Assembly: GCA_002917075.1 (NCBI GenBank)
Contig: NTMA01000021.1
Span: 62,001 to 126,000 of the forward strand
Source: Hawksworthiomyces lignivorus
Lineage: Eukaryota > Ascomycota > Sordariomycetes > Ophiostomatales > Ophiostomataceae
Length of the DNA stretch: 64,000 nucleotides
Reading direction: 5' to 3'
The translations under genes were made by a program, and so were the position numbers. Shown here piece by piece: positions 12,056-22,280 of this stretch. Each line of letters opens with the position of its first letter. Position 1 is the stretch's first letter. The notes beneath the pieces are model-generated. The model worked only from the letters and a program-made list of their open reading frames with translations, was not told the origin of the DNA and searched no databases.

Positions 12056-14581
12056 CTACCGTGCTCTGTCATGCCGCCCGCCGGGCATCCGGAAAAATCC
12101 CCACGACGGCGTCCAGGATACGACGCTCGGCTCGATCGGCCCCGCGTGGTCATACGCCTCACCCCGAGAGTTGCCAGCCTTGAAGAGCGCAGGCCGGATA
12201 ACTAGCGAGACGTCGTCGCCCGGACCTCCACTTCCGCCAGTAAAGAGTGAGCCCCCGCTTCCGCCGTCCCGGTCAGACGCAGACACGACCTCCATCTCGC
12301 GGCTGTTAAAGGCCATGCCGTGGGGCTGGCCGCTAGACGACTTCGGGTAGTGGACGTAGAACCAGGCGCGCTGCTGGCACAGGTCGGCGTCCAGGGCGAT
12401 GGCTTCGGCGACGACTTGGACGAGCTGCTGGCGGAGGCCGGCGTCCATAGCATTGCTACCGCTCGGGCCGCTGCCATCCTTTGTGGTGCCGTCCTTGTCG
12501 CCATCCTGCCCGCTGCTGGTCCCCAGAGACAACAAGAACCCGACCTTGTTCTCGAGCTCATCAACGACGTCTTCGGCGTACGACGCCGCTACCGTCTGCT
12601 GCTCCTCAGTCGAGTTGGCGCTGTACACGAAGGAGGCCGTCTGGGACCGCCACAGATGAAACGCAGCAACCTGGCTACTATTTTTCAGCATTTCGTCATC
12701 TAAATGGCGATGTTAGCAGACGACTTGGAAGATGAAAGGTTAAGAAGAAATCATTCAAAAAAAAAAAAGAAGAAAAAAAAAAAAAAGAGACGCACTGATC
12801 TTGACGAGTGAGTCCGACCACTGTGCGGCCCAGCGCATTGGGCTCGGTTGATGCTCGCCGCTGAAGACGTTGTCGGCAAGGAGGGCCCAGACGGCCGCTT
12901 CGACGAGATGGCCCGAGCCGACAGTAGAGTGTAAGAATTTTTCAAAGTCGGGCGTCAGTTGGCGCAGGAAATGCGTCTGTTCCGGCGACACCTTGGCGGG
13001 CACCGACCCAGAGGGCGCTGCCGGCACTGCGAGACACTCCTCGACGCGCTGGCGGATCTTCCACCGCAAATTTATCCAGCGTCCACGGATCTCACTGTCG
13101 GGCAGCTGGCTGGCGCCGCCCTGCATGACTGCCGGCAACTGGTCGAGCTGCGGGGCCGCCAGCTCTTGGACTTTCGTGCGTAGGCGCTGCAAGCGTGCAC
13201 CATCCTCTGCGATTTGTTCGTCCCGCTGGTACAGCGTCTTGATCAGTTCCGCATTTTGCTGTCGGGCTTCTGAAAGCTGCACCTCGCGCTCGTACAGCTT
13301 CACCTCATACTGTGTCCGGGTGGCCTCGTAGAGTGCTGTGCAATTCGCACAAGGAACTTCTCCGGGATGCTCCTGCTGCTGCTGCTGCTGCTGCTGCTGA
13401 TTTTGTTGTTGTTGTGTGGAAACTCTCCGCGGAGACGCTGCATGGTCACATACGAGAGGTTGGCCTCCGTGGACTGGAGGAGAAACCGGAGCCAGATCCG
13501 GCACATTCTGTAATCTCGTCTTATGCTGAGTTCTAGTGGTCTCCGCACCCCTACTGCTGTTATCAGCGAGTGCATGGGGTAGTACTGGCAGTGGTTTCTT
13601 CGGTGAATTAGGCGTTGGCTGTGTGGTCGGTGCCGAGCTTATGGCTGACGAGACTACGCCCACTGCGGCCGCCGTTGTTGTTGCCGTTGTTGGTGCAGAC
13701 GTGTTGCTTGCCAAGGAGGGTCGGCGTCCTCTATCTCGTTTACTGTCTGTACGCAGCAGCGCATTCTTGAATATGCCACCTTTTGTCTTTGATTCATTCA
13801 CATCCTTGGCCGAAACCGTTGCTCGCGTCGTGGCGCTGGTTGGCGTTCTCTTTATATCGGGCATCTTCTGTGCTATGTGCGAATTGATTATTGGCTTGGC
13901 CGTGCCCTCGAGATGCTTCGGTGGCACCGCTGGAGACCCCATCATAGTTCCATCTTCAATAGCTGTCCGCTGTCTGGTAGGTGGGTGTGAAACACGAGTC
14001 GGTGAAGACGGCTGGGTGCTTCCCTGATGCGCTGGGTGTATCTGTGGTTGTTTGATTCGTTCTTTGCTTGTAGCTGGGTTAGCTTGAACAGCAGATGCAC
14101 CGTTGTGTTTGGAGATACTGGTTGGTCTCGACTTGGTTTCGGCCGTGGTGGCAGGAGTCAACTCTGCGCTGCCACCCATGCCATCATCAATATCAATGTC
14201 ATAACTTGCATCATCGCTTCCGCCATAGCGTTCGCCCGGTTCGTCCATGTTACCAAAATTCATTGGCCCACTAGCAATGCCCATTTTCTCTCCCCCTTTT
14301 TTCAGAGCCTTCTTTGCGCTGGCTTTCATCCTATTTGCAAATGACTGGTTCCCAGGTTGCGTTGTCTCTCGATTGTTTGTAGCATCAACAGTGTCGGTTC
14401 TCGACATTCTGACCATCATGTGGCGCTCTCCCTCTGCGCTATTGTCATTCATGAGACTTTCATTCGATGCATTTCTTCGCCGAAACAAAGATGGAAGAGA
14501 CGAGGAGCGCCTTCGCTTTACCAGGGTCTGTCCCTTGTAAGCCGATGGCGGTCTCTCTCTGTTACGTCGGCCTCGCTCCAT
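12056..14581 (-). CDS. Conserved fungal protein of unknown function, polyQ and coiled coil
   Basis: Two exons: 12796-14581 and 12056-12699; 809 aa. I do not recognise a characterised family. Residues 1-390 are low-complexity, rich in Ser, Thr, Pro and basic residues (RRRSSSLPSLFRRR near 23-36), and probably disordered. A Gln run from a pure (CTG)9 tract on the + strand follows at about 390-403. A CANC motif and a charged heptad-like helix at about 411-475 predict a coiled coil. Residues 497-809 look folded: a SEIRGRW-NLRWKIR segment, then helices rich in Trp, Phe and Leu (QLTPDFEKFL, VEAAVWALLADNVF). I have a general memory of this W-LRWKIR arrangement in many hypothetical Pezizomycotina proteins, without a function. 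The 96-bp intron has a very long pyrimidine tract (poly-T on the - strand). No catalytic motif is visible. Confidence 0.75.
13373..13399. repeat. (CTG)9 trinucleotide repeat coding for polyQ
   Basis: Nine uninterrupted CTG units on the + strand read as CAG (Gln) codons in the leftward gene at 12056-14581. A second interrupted Gln run from CAA/CAG codons follows on the downstream side of the + strand. Pure codon repeats of this kind are prone to length variation. Confidence 0.9.
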
Positions 14582-16445
14582 TCTTGCAAAAGAAGCACCT
14601 TTGTTGCTTTGATGACGTTTATTTCCCTTTTTTTCCCCTCCTATGATTTCCGTAGCTTTGAACCGTGAGCTCTTTCTAGGGAGAGGCTTTGTGCCGTCAT
14701 AAAATGCCTCTGAGCTTACTCGTCCTCTTTTTGTAAGTCAAAAATTGTTGTAGAAAAGAAGGTAGAACTGGCAGAGAGAGCAGGTCTGAAAGAACAAGCC
14801 TGCATGTGGTAAGGCTGTCTTGGAGGGATGGATAGTTAAAATGGGAGGCACGCACAGCAGTGATAGGATACGCGCGTTTGTTGCGCCGCCTTTCTTCAAG
14901 GTAGACGAAAGAGAACTTACGGCAGTTCTTTGCAAATTCGGCCTATGATGGAGACCACGGTGGTCAGTGGACGCTGGGCTTACGAAAGTATTGAATCGTA
15001 CAACGACTCGATGGCTGTCATATGTGCTATTGGATTTGGCGTTGGACGTGTGGCGAGATGGTTGATGCTGATCTCGGCAATGGCTATTTCTCTCTGGCTC
15101 TGAATTTACTGCGGTTTTTGCGACTGCCTATAGGCAACACGTCACCACGCCGCTTCATGGAAAATAAAATACGGCTTATTGAGTGCAATACCAAAGGCTA
15201 CGATATCGTTTGCTCGCAGGGTGCCCATGGGGCTGTGCAGAGCAACGGAAGTCTAATGAGGCTCTTCGGGAAGTCTGTTGGCAAGACGTGTGTTGACATG
15301 AGCACAAAAGGCCAGCGTCGCGAGCTCCCTCCTGCAAAGCTGCTGGCTGGTTGCCGCCTACGATAATTTATCTAGACGTCTTCATGTTAAAGCGGTGCCG
15401 GCTCATACGATGATGGAAAGCAGAAGCAGGAAGTACCGTCACCAGAGCCAGCCAACACAGCTCTTGGTACAGGTGCTCAATATTGGTGGGTCAGGCTAAA
15501 TCTGCTTGACAGGGGATGCCCAAGAATGGTTGAGAGGAGTGGATCCTAGTTGTTGTGGCTTGTACAAGGCTGAGAAATGATTGGCTGTTGTCGTCCAATA
15601 CAGTTCAGCTATGCAAGCCCATGTCACCCTTTGCAAGCCATGCAGGACAAGTGCGGGCAGAAAAGAGCACGACAAAATGGGCGGAGAACTTGGCCTTAAA
15701 CGAGGAGATACATGCCGCCTGGATTCCGTCCTGGCAACTGTATTCGGGTTAGGTAGAGGTCTGGACTCCGTTTACTAATTATGCTGGGCTCATCTTCTTC
15801 CACTTTCCACATGAGCCTCAACACCCCACCGGGGTCACGTACCCATTCGTAGTCCGTAGTTTTTGAGAGGCTAAACCATCCCAATGTGAATTTATTGATT
15901 TTTCTTCGCGCCTTTCTGAAGTAGCTTCTTGCCCAGCCTTAGGCTCTCATCCTGCGGCTTTTCACAATGCAGCGGATACTAATACCGCCTCATTGAGAAA
16001 AGAAAAAAGAAAAAAAACAGCCATAATAGACATTGCCAATATTACTTCAACTTTCTGGAACTTGATCCAGCGCAGGAGAAGAAGCGAAGAGAAAGTGAGC
16101 CAAAGATAGACGGGTTCTGTCGACCGACCGGACAAGGACCTGAGACAATACCTCAGTTTAATCGGGAGAAGGCTGAGGTTGACCTTCATCCTTTCTCTTT
16201 TATTTTTTTTTGAACTTGAAATCTCCTTTCTCTTTCTTCTAAGCCGTGCATTCTTTTCTCCAAGCAGAAATAACATTAAACCCGGCACTAAGAGTTCAAA
16301 GCCTGATATTTTCAATCTCGTTGTCCACTGGGCCAGGCTGAAGCCCTTCATGATATTGGCTTCCAACCACGGCATCCTTCATTGCTCCCGAGGACAAAAC
16401 CCACTCTTTGAGACATCGCCCTCCCTTACTCACGAATTCATCATC
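14582..16445. promoter_or_regulatory. Divergent intergenic region before the Hsp70-like gene
   Basis: 1.86 kb between two gene starts on opposite strands. Pyrimidine-rich tracts on the + strand at 16180-16265 (TTTTATTTTTTTTTG, CTTTCTCTTTCTTC) look like the leader of the Hsp70-like gene. The reading frame of that gene stays open back to a TTG at 16179, but the only good ATG with a coding-like sequence after it is at 16446. No other gene was recognised. Confidence 0.45.
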
Positions 16446-19336
16446 ATGGAATCTTTTCAAGGCCCAGACAAATGGAACCGTTATCGTGAACTCCTTCATC
16501 GTCCAAGCCCCACCCCCCAAGCCCACCCAGATGTGCTCAACCCTCTCGTGGAACCCGTACCGGAAGGCCGACAGACATCACCTGGCCAACATGATGACAC
16601 AGATGACGGTGAGAAAATCGGATACTTCCCTCCTGCACTCCAGCCTGGACGAGGAGCTACCGCTGGTACGCACTCAAGATCGCAGTCGGTCACGGCGACA
16701 TCTTCCTCTGAATTTCGTCCCTTCCCTGGTGCCGGCCCAAGCTCCTCATCGTCCGCCAACTCTTACCAGTTCAGTGCACATTATTCTCTCCAACATCACC
16801 CTCCTCGCCATTCCTTCAGAAGTTGGACCCGTGAAGTGCCCGATGAAGGGCATTTCCCTGGCAGCTTCGGTTTCAAAGGCGTGGACCCCAGGGCCTTGAA
16901 CCCGGCCCGCCAACAGTCAGTCACATCTAATCCAGACGGCACTGACTCACCGAGATCGCCATCAACGCGCGCTTCACCACGCCCAAGAGGCAATGATATA
17001 CACAACAAGTGGCACTCTTATTCAACTACGAGTATGGACTCCGTAACCAATCCCGATACGCTACCAGCCGCGGAATTAATACCGGAGTCAGAGCCGAGAA
17101 ACACTGCAAGTCCGCGAGAAAACCAGTACCCACCGGCGAACTTGTCGTCTGCCACCCAGTCCATGTCTTTCGGTATGGTAGAAACTTTGCGGTCCAACTT
17201 GCCGCACCTTGACGCCGCTCCAGCCTACCAACCCCGCACTACACAGTTTGATGTGCCGCCTGACATATCCGAACTGCCATCGGATAATGGTGAGAATTTC
17301 GAACCTTCGGCCGCCCGTTTCCTTGCCATCGGCATTGATTTTGGAACGACGTAGGTGATGTTCTTCTCCTAGCTGACCTCATTTTGTATTCTTCTCTTTG
17401 CCACCTTTTCTAACCTATTGCCTCTCTCGCGGCAGCTACTCTGGTATTTCGTGGGCTTTCTCTAGTAAGCCGCTCGAGATCTTTGATGTGAAGCAGTACC
17501 CCTGCTCGGACTCGTCTTCCAAGGGCTATGACGAGGCGCAAGTGCCCTCGCAGTTCGACAGACGTAATGGTGCCTGGGGCTATAAGATAGACATTCAGCA
17601 CAGCCCCATAAAGTGGTTCAAGCTGCTGTTACTGCGTGATGAGGACATCCGCGACGACATCAAAAATTCACCGTATATGCAGGAAACCAGGAACAATGCC
17701 AAAGGTCTGGGCGATGATGGGGCCATCAACCTGGTGGCAGGGTATCTGGGAAAGCTGTGGAATCACTGCCTGCAAGAGCTGGAACTGCAGTATTCCACTT
17801 CGCTGGAGAACTTGCCCTTCAAGGTGGCGCTGACTGTCCCTGCCATCTGGCCGGACTACGCTCGCAACATGATGAAAATGGCAGCATGGCGCGCAGGAAT
17901 CCTAAAGAAGCGAGACATTGGGGAAACAGTCTTGATCCTGGTGGATGAACCAGAGGCGGCGGCGCTCGCCACACTGCAAGGCTGGTGCGATCTGCCGGGC
18001 ATGACTGCCGGTGATACATTTATCGTGTGTGACTGCGGCGGCGGCACCATCGATATCATCAGCTATAGGATTGAGCAGACGAAGCCGTTCATCATCCGAG
18101 AAGCCGTGCGCGGCGACGGCAAGCTGTGCGGCGCGTTCATGCTGGACGATAAATTTGAAAGCTACATCAATAGCCAGGGAGGCGTTAGCTTGAAAAACTG
18201 CGACAAGGCAGACGTTCGCAAGTTCATGAACAACGATTGGGAGTTTGGGTATAAGCGGACCTTCACGGGTGATGAGGCAAAGGAGGAATTCGTCGTGGAG
18301 CCACCGATTAAGGCCTTCGGCAGACTCACACGAGCTCTTGGGTCCAACAAAATTCCATTGCAAAAGTTAGTATATTCGATGAAAGCCCTTATCGTCTATC
18401 CTTTTTTCCTGTCTCGTCTTGCTAATTTGGCCTAGGGGCACCGTTGCCGGCTTCTTCGAGGAGACGTTGCAAGGAATCCGCGAACTGATCGATTATCAAT
18501 ACAAAAAAATTGTTGAGCGGAACGGCGAGCCTCCCAAGGTATGTCATATGGCATTCTTTTCGTATATATATATATATATTTCCTCACTCTGCTAACGTAC
18601 CCAGAAAATCCTTCTCGTCGGCGGCTTGGGCAACTCGCGCTACATCCTGCGCAAACTCCAGTCCGAGTACGCCAATATCGTCCAGCCTCAGTATCCCTGG
18701 TCCGCCGTCGCTCACGGCGCCGTTATTAAGCTGCTGAAGAATGCATTCAGCCAGAAGGATGTAACAGACGCCGCCAACTGGCACCAATTGCAGTTGCTGA
18801 ACTCCTATCCGGAGATGGATGAGCACATTGCGCGCCGCAGCTACGGCGTGGACACGGGCGTGCCCATCGACATGGCATCCCCGCCCGTGGAAGACGGCGA
18901 GCGCATCGCGACTGAGCCCGACGGCTCGCAGCGTGTGTGGCGCATGAAGTGGTACCTGCGGCAGGGCGACAACTTCAACAACCACGAGCCGGTATCGCAC
19001 AAGTTCTTCGAGTACGTGACTCGCTCGTCCAGCCGGCAGACCAAATTTGAAATCTACACGAGCGAGAGCGACCCGCCGCCCGGGCGGCGCGACAAGAGCT
19101 GCAAGCATCTGTGCACCATCAAATGCGACTACGACGTCCCTTTTGATGAGCTGCCCACGGTCGACGGTGCCCCCCGGCTGCGCTTGGTCGAAGACATGCG
19201 CCTGACGATGACCTTTGACGGCGAGCCCGAGTGGCGGCTGAAGGTGGGCGAGAAGACGGCCGGGACCAAAGTCGACGTCGATTTTTCTCCTCCCTCAAGG
19301 CAATCCTCAAGGCAAAGCCAAAGAAAGGGCCGCTAA
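16446..19336 (+). CDS. Hsp70-like (actin-like ATPase fold) protein with long disordered N-terminus
   Basis: Four exons: 16446-17350, 17436-18365, 18436-18538, 18605-19336; 889 aa. Residues 1-290 are polar and rich in Ser, Pro and Gly. The ATPase fold starts with FLAIGIDFGTTYSG (phosphate-1 loop, about 292-305). It continues with VDEPEAAAL, VCDCGGGTIDIISY (phosphate-2 loop, about 500) and KILLVGGLGNSRYI (adenosine motif, 647-660). This is the HSPA12-like fungal group that lacks the canonical Hsp70 substrate-binding domain; instead the C-terminus is a beta-rich tail ending in a Ser/Arg-rich segment. Such genes are multiplied in filamentous fungi, and their clients are unknown. The 290-residue extension is unusual, since most relatives begin close to DFGTT. 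The splice inside the phosphate-1 loop (after FGT) is supported by frame and by the restored GTTYSG motif. ATP binding is likely; chaperone activity is only inferred. Confidence 0.87.
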
Positions 19337-20099
19337 AGCGAGGCTGTGCGCAGGTTGGCCTCGTGGAGCACATAGCACAACAGCAAGCACTATCTTTCTT
19401 CCCGAAGCTGGTTCCTCTCTTTTTTTTGTCTTTGAATGCATTGTAATTTTTTTAATCTGGCGTCTTCCGGCGTCTCATAACCTCACAGCGTGATGGTGAA
19501 TCAGCGGGTCGATCATTTCCCACAAAGTTCATACAGATATATTTGTATATATTTCTGCATGTTTCTACATACGCATAGCCATATACCATGTCTCACAATA
19601 AGGGGGCAACCGAACGACTGGAGTCTTGCAAAATAGATGAATTCGCTAATATCTCCAGGCATTTTAACAGAGCCTATGGCCCGTTTCTGGCGTTCCTGAA
19701 TATGCTCATCTTGGTTTTGCTTATTATGATGCTCTAATCGTTGCCTACAGCCCCTGGATTTTATACTTTTTTATATTTTTTTTGTGTTTTTATAATTTTA
19801 TGTATATGTATGTATGTTCAGGTCATCGTAAGCTAATAAGCAATAGCCGTATCTGGGGAAGGTGAAGGAAACCAAAAGGATGGAACGAAAGGAAAATAAT
19901 AGACACACAGAAATAAAGAAGGGAGAAAATAAAATTTATCGAACCTCGCGCAATGAACGTTTGTTTTCTAAGTCGTGCTAGGCAGTCCTAGCCACATCCT
20001 CCCCTGTGCAGCACTGTGCTCGTCTCAAAGCTGCCCTCCCCCATTCTCCTTTTTGTCTTCACTCGCTCCCTCCACCTCGCCCGCGCCGCGTCAATCACC
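19337..20099. other. Convergent intergenic region
   Basis: 3' flanks of the Hsp70-like gene and of the permease gene. The part 19700-19960 is AT-rich with a TATATGTATGTATG stretch near 19801. No gene was recognised. Confidence 0.5.
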
Positions 20100-21767
20100 T
20101 CACATCATCTCTTTCATCTTTACGTCCGTGATCGACAGCATGTCGTAAATGCTCGTGTCGTCCAGGTCGAGGTCAAGCTCGTACTTGTCGCTCCACGCGG
20201 CAACGCGGCGTTCGAGCAGGAGCCGGCGGTCCAGGATGTCTGTGTACTGCGTGCGGCGCCCGCCGTCCGCGCCGTTGTGGCCCTCGATGAGCATGAGCAG
20301 CAGGAAGCCCTCAACGATCATGGTCGGCGTGTTGCACAGAAGCTGACCCGTCTCAGTCCACTGCATTGCCGAAGCGACAGCGAGCAGGGCAATGACACAG
20401 ATGACGCTGATAGTCGTGGCAGTAGGCACCTCGCACATGTGGGCAATCCAGCGCGAGATCCGGGCGGCGATTGGAGCCTTTTTGCCATAGTTGCGTCTGT
20501 CCTCTGGAAATGGGATTTCGAGCATGGTGAACAGCTTAAAGTCTTGCTCGGACAGCATCTCAAAATGCTTGCTGGCCATAACAGTCTCGCGGTGGTCCAC
20601 GTTGCGCAGAACGAAGCCGTCGATGAAGCCCATCAGGCCCGTGTACGTGCCAATGATGAGCCACCAGTTGTCATCAAACTGCATAACGTCGCCTACGGAC
20701 AGCCAGGCAATGAAAACCGACGCAGACAAGAAGAGGCCGACGGTGCCACCGACAATGAATGCCCAGAAATCAATGACCGTCTCTGTTCGGTTCAGGTGGG
20801 GTGGCTGCGACTCGATGACCGGGTTGGGCTCCATATCGCCTGTCATGCGGCGCAGATCCATCTCCAAGTCACGGTCCAGAATGTCGATGGACTTCAAGCA
20901 GCGCTCTAGGTACTCTTCATGCTGGCGGCGGACGTTCTGGAGGAACATGGTCGTGAACGTGAGCTCCAGGGCAGTGGCTGTGTTCACGTACAGCTGCCAA
21001 GTGTCGGAGAACTGGAGCGGAACGCCCCAGCAGACCCAAACAATGATGCCAGCCCAGTAGATAATGAGAGCATAGAGAGAGCCGAGGAAATTGGAAATTG
21101 AATTGGCAAACCGGTCAAACAGGCTTTCCTTGGTCTCGAGAGCGTTGGTAACATCAGTGCGCATAGCCCGGCGAGACTGGCGAAGGGTGGTTAGCTGCTT
21201 CTCAGACAGCTTGCGGAGCATACGCTCATTGCCCTTGGAACGGGAGATCATATTGCAGATAGTCGTGAGAAGTCCGCGAGTAGAGTTTTGTTGCTGGCGC
21301 ATAAGAAGAGTGGCAGAGAAGTAGCATTGGATCGACGAAACATCTTGGAAGATAACTTGCCAAGTATCCGTTGGCCCATAGACGATGCCCAATGCTGCCC
21401 ATGCGCCAAGAAGGAGCAGGGTCACGGCGAAAGTCCAACGCGAACCAGCCATCTTGACAACAAAATCGAAAGCGCCGCCCTTCTTCTTTTTCTTAGACTC
21501 AGCAACGTTGGCGGGCAGGGGACCCGACGAGAGAGCAGCCGCTGTCTTGAGCCGTTCCTTTTCAATAGAAATCTCATCGATGCTCCACTGCGAAGCGCTA
21601 GGAGGACGGCCATCAACGGGACGATAGGCTGGCGGAGGCATCGTTGTCATGCTGGGAATGACAGACGGAGCCGCTGTCCGAGTGATATACTGAGCGGCCG
21701 GAGCATTCTTCAAGTCCCGAGCATACTTCGCGAGAGCGCGACCAGCGGCAGTGAACGGATTCCCCAT
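20100..21767 (-). CDS. FET4: Low-affinity iron/metal permease, Fet4 family
   Basis: Single-exon frame of 555 aa from the ATG at 21767. It matches the low-affinity iron permease family (Fet4 of yeast): a plasma-membrane carrier of Fe2+ and other divalent metals when supply is ample. Residues 1-105 are cytosolic, polar, with a KKKKKGG run just before the first span. About eight hydrophobic spans follow: 111-131, 135-157, a pair near 220-270, a pair near 325-380 (VIDFWAFIVGGTVGLFLSAS and FDDNWWLIIGTYTGLMGFID) and a last pair near 445-490. They are arranged as repeated pairs separated by charged helical loops, as in the family. The C-terminus is acidic (KYELDLDLDDTS). The upstream leader is long and pyrimidine-rich and may hold an intron. 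I saw no convincing iron-GATA repressor site. Confidence 0.9.
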   Translation of the reverse strand: MGNPFTAAGRALAKYARDLKNAPAAQYITRTAAPSVIPSMTTMPPPAYRPVDGRPPSASQWSIDEISIEKERLKTAAALSSGPLPANVAESKKKKKGGAFDFVVKMAGSRWTFAVTLLLLGAWAALGIVYGPTDTWQVIFQDVSSIQCYFSATLLMRQQQNSTRGLLTTICNMISRSKGNERMLRKLSEKQLTTLRQSRRAMRTDVTNALETKESLFDRFANSISNFLGSLYALIIYWAGIIVWVCWGVPLQFSDTWQLYVNTATALELTFTTMFLQNVRRQHEEYLERCLKSIDILDRDLEMDLRRMTGDMEPNPVIESQPPHLNRTETVIDFWAFIVGGTVGLFLSASVFIAWLSVGDVMQFDDNWWLIIGTYTGLMGFIDGFVLRNVDHRETVMASKHFEMLSEQDFKLFTMLEIPFPEDRRNYGKKAPIAARISRWIAHMCEVPTATTISVICVIALLAVASAMQWTETGQLLCNTPTMIVEGFLLLMLIEGHNGADGGRRTQYTDILDRRLLLERRVAAWSDKYELDLDLDDTSIYDMLSITDVKMKEMM

Positions 21768-22280
21768 GTTGGCGTAACTTTGCTACCCCAAGAGGTAGCA
21801 AATTATATTAAAAATAGAAAGACAAAAACAAATAATAAAGAAAGGCCTCCAGGGCAAGGTTTAAAAAAGACAACAAAAGAAGAGAAGAGAAAGGAAAGAC
21901 GACCGAGCCCGAAAGCAAAGTTGACGACCAGCGTAGCAAACTATACCAAGGGATAGAACAAAACGCCCATCCTAGACCGGGGATGATGCTCTGTTCTCCA
22001 GCGGCGTCGTCGAAGAGAAGAGAAGAGAAGAACGAACGAAGAACAAATACGCGCGAAATGGAAATAGTAAACAAAATCCCTTGCTGACAATGAAATAAGA
22101 GAAAGGGAAAGAAAGGAAAGAAACAAAAGGAAAAACATCAAAAGAGAAAAGGAGAAGGGGGAAGCGAGAATTAAAGAACGGGAAGGCTAAAGGAAGAATA
22201 CAAGAATAAGAGAAGAAACGAGAGATGGGGAGCGTGAAGGGAGAGGAACAGAAAGAACTGAGAAATGGAAAACTTACGCG
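21768..22280 (-). promoter_or_regulatory. Pyrimidine-rich leader of the FET4-type gene with a candidate 5' UTR intron
   Basis: About 450 bases next to the start codon are nearly all purine on the + strand, so a transcript would carry a long C/U-rich leader. A consensus donor GTAAGT reads on the - strand from 22277. Possible acceptors such as GGGGTAG lie just before the start codon near 21790. A leader intron of up to about 490 bp is therefore possible, but it rests only on these signals. Confidence 0.35.
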
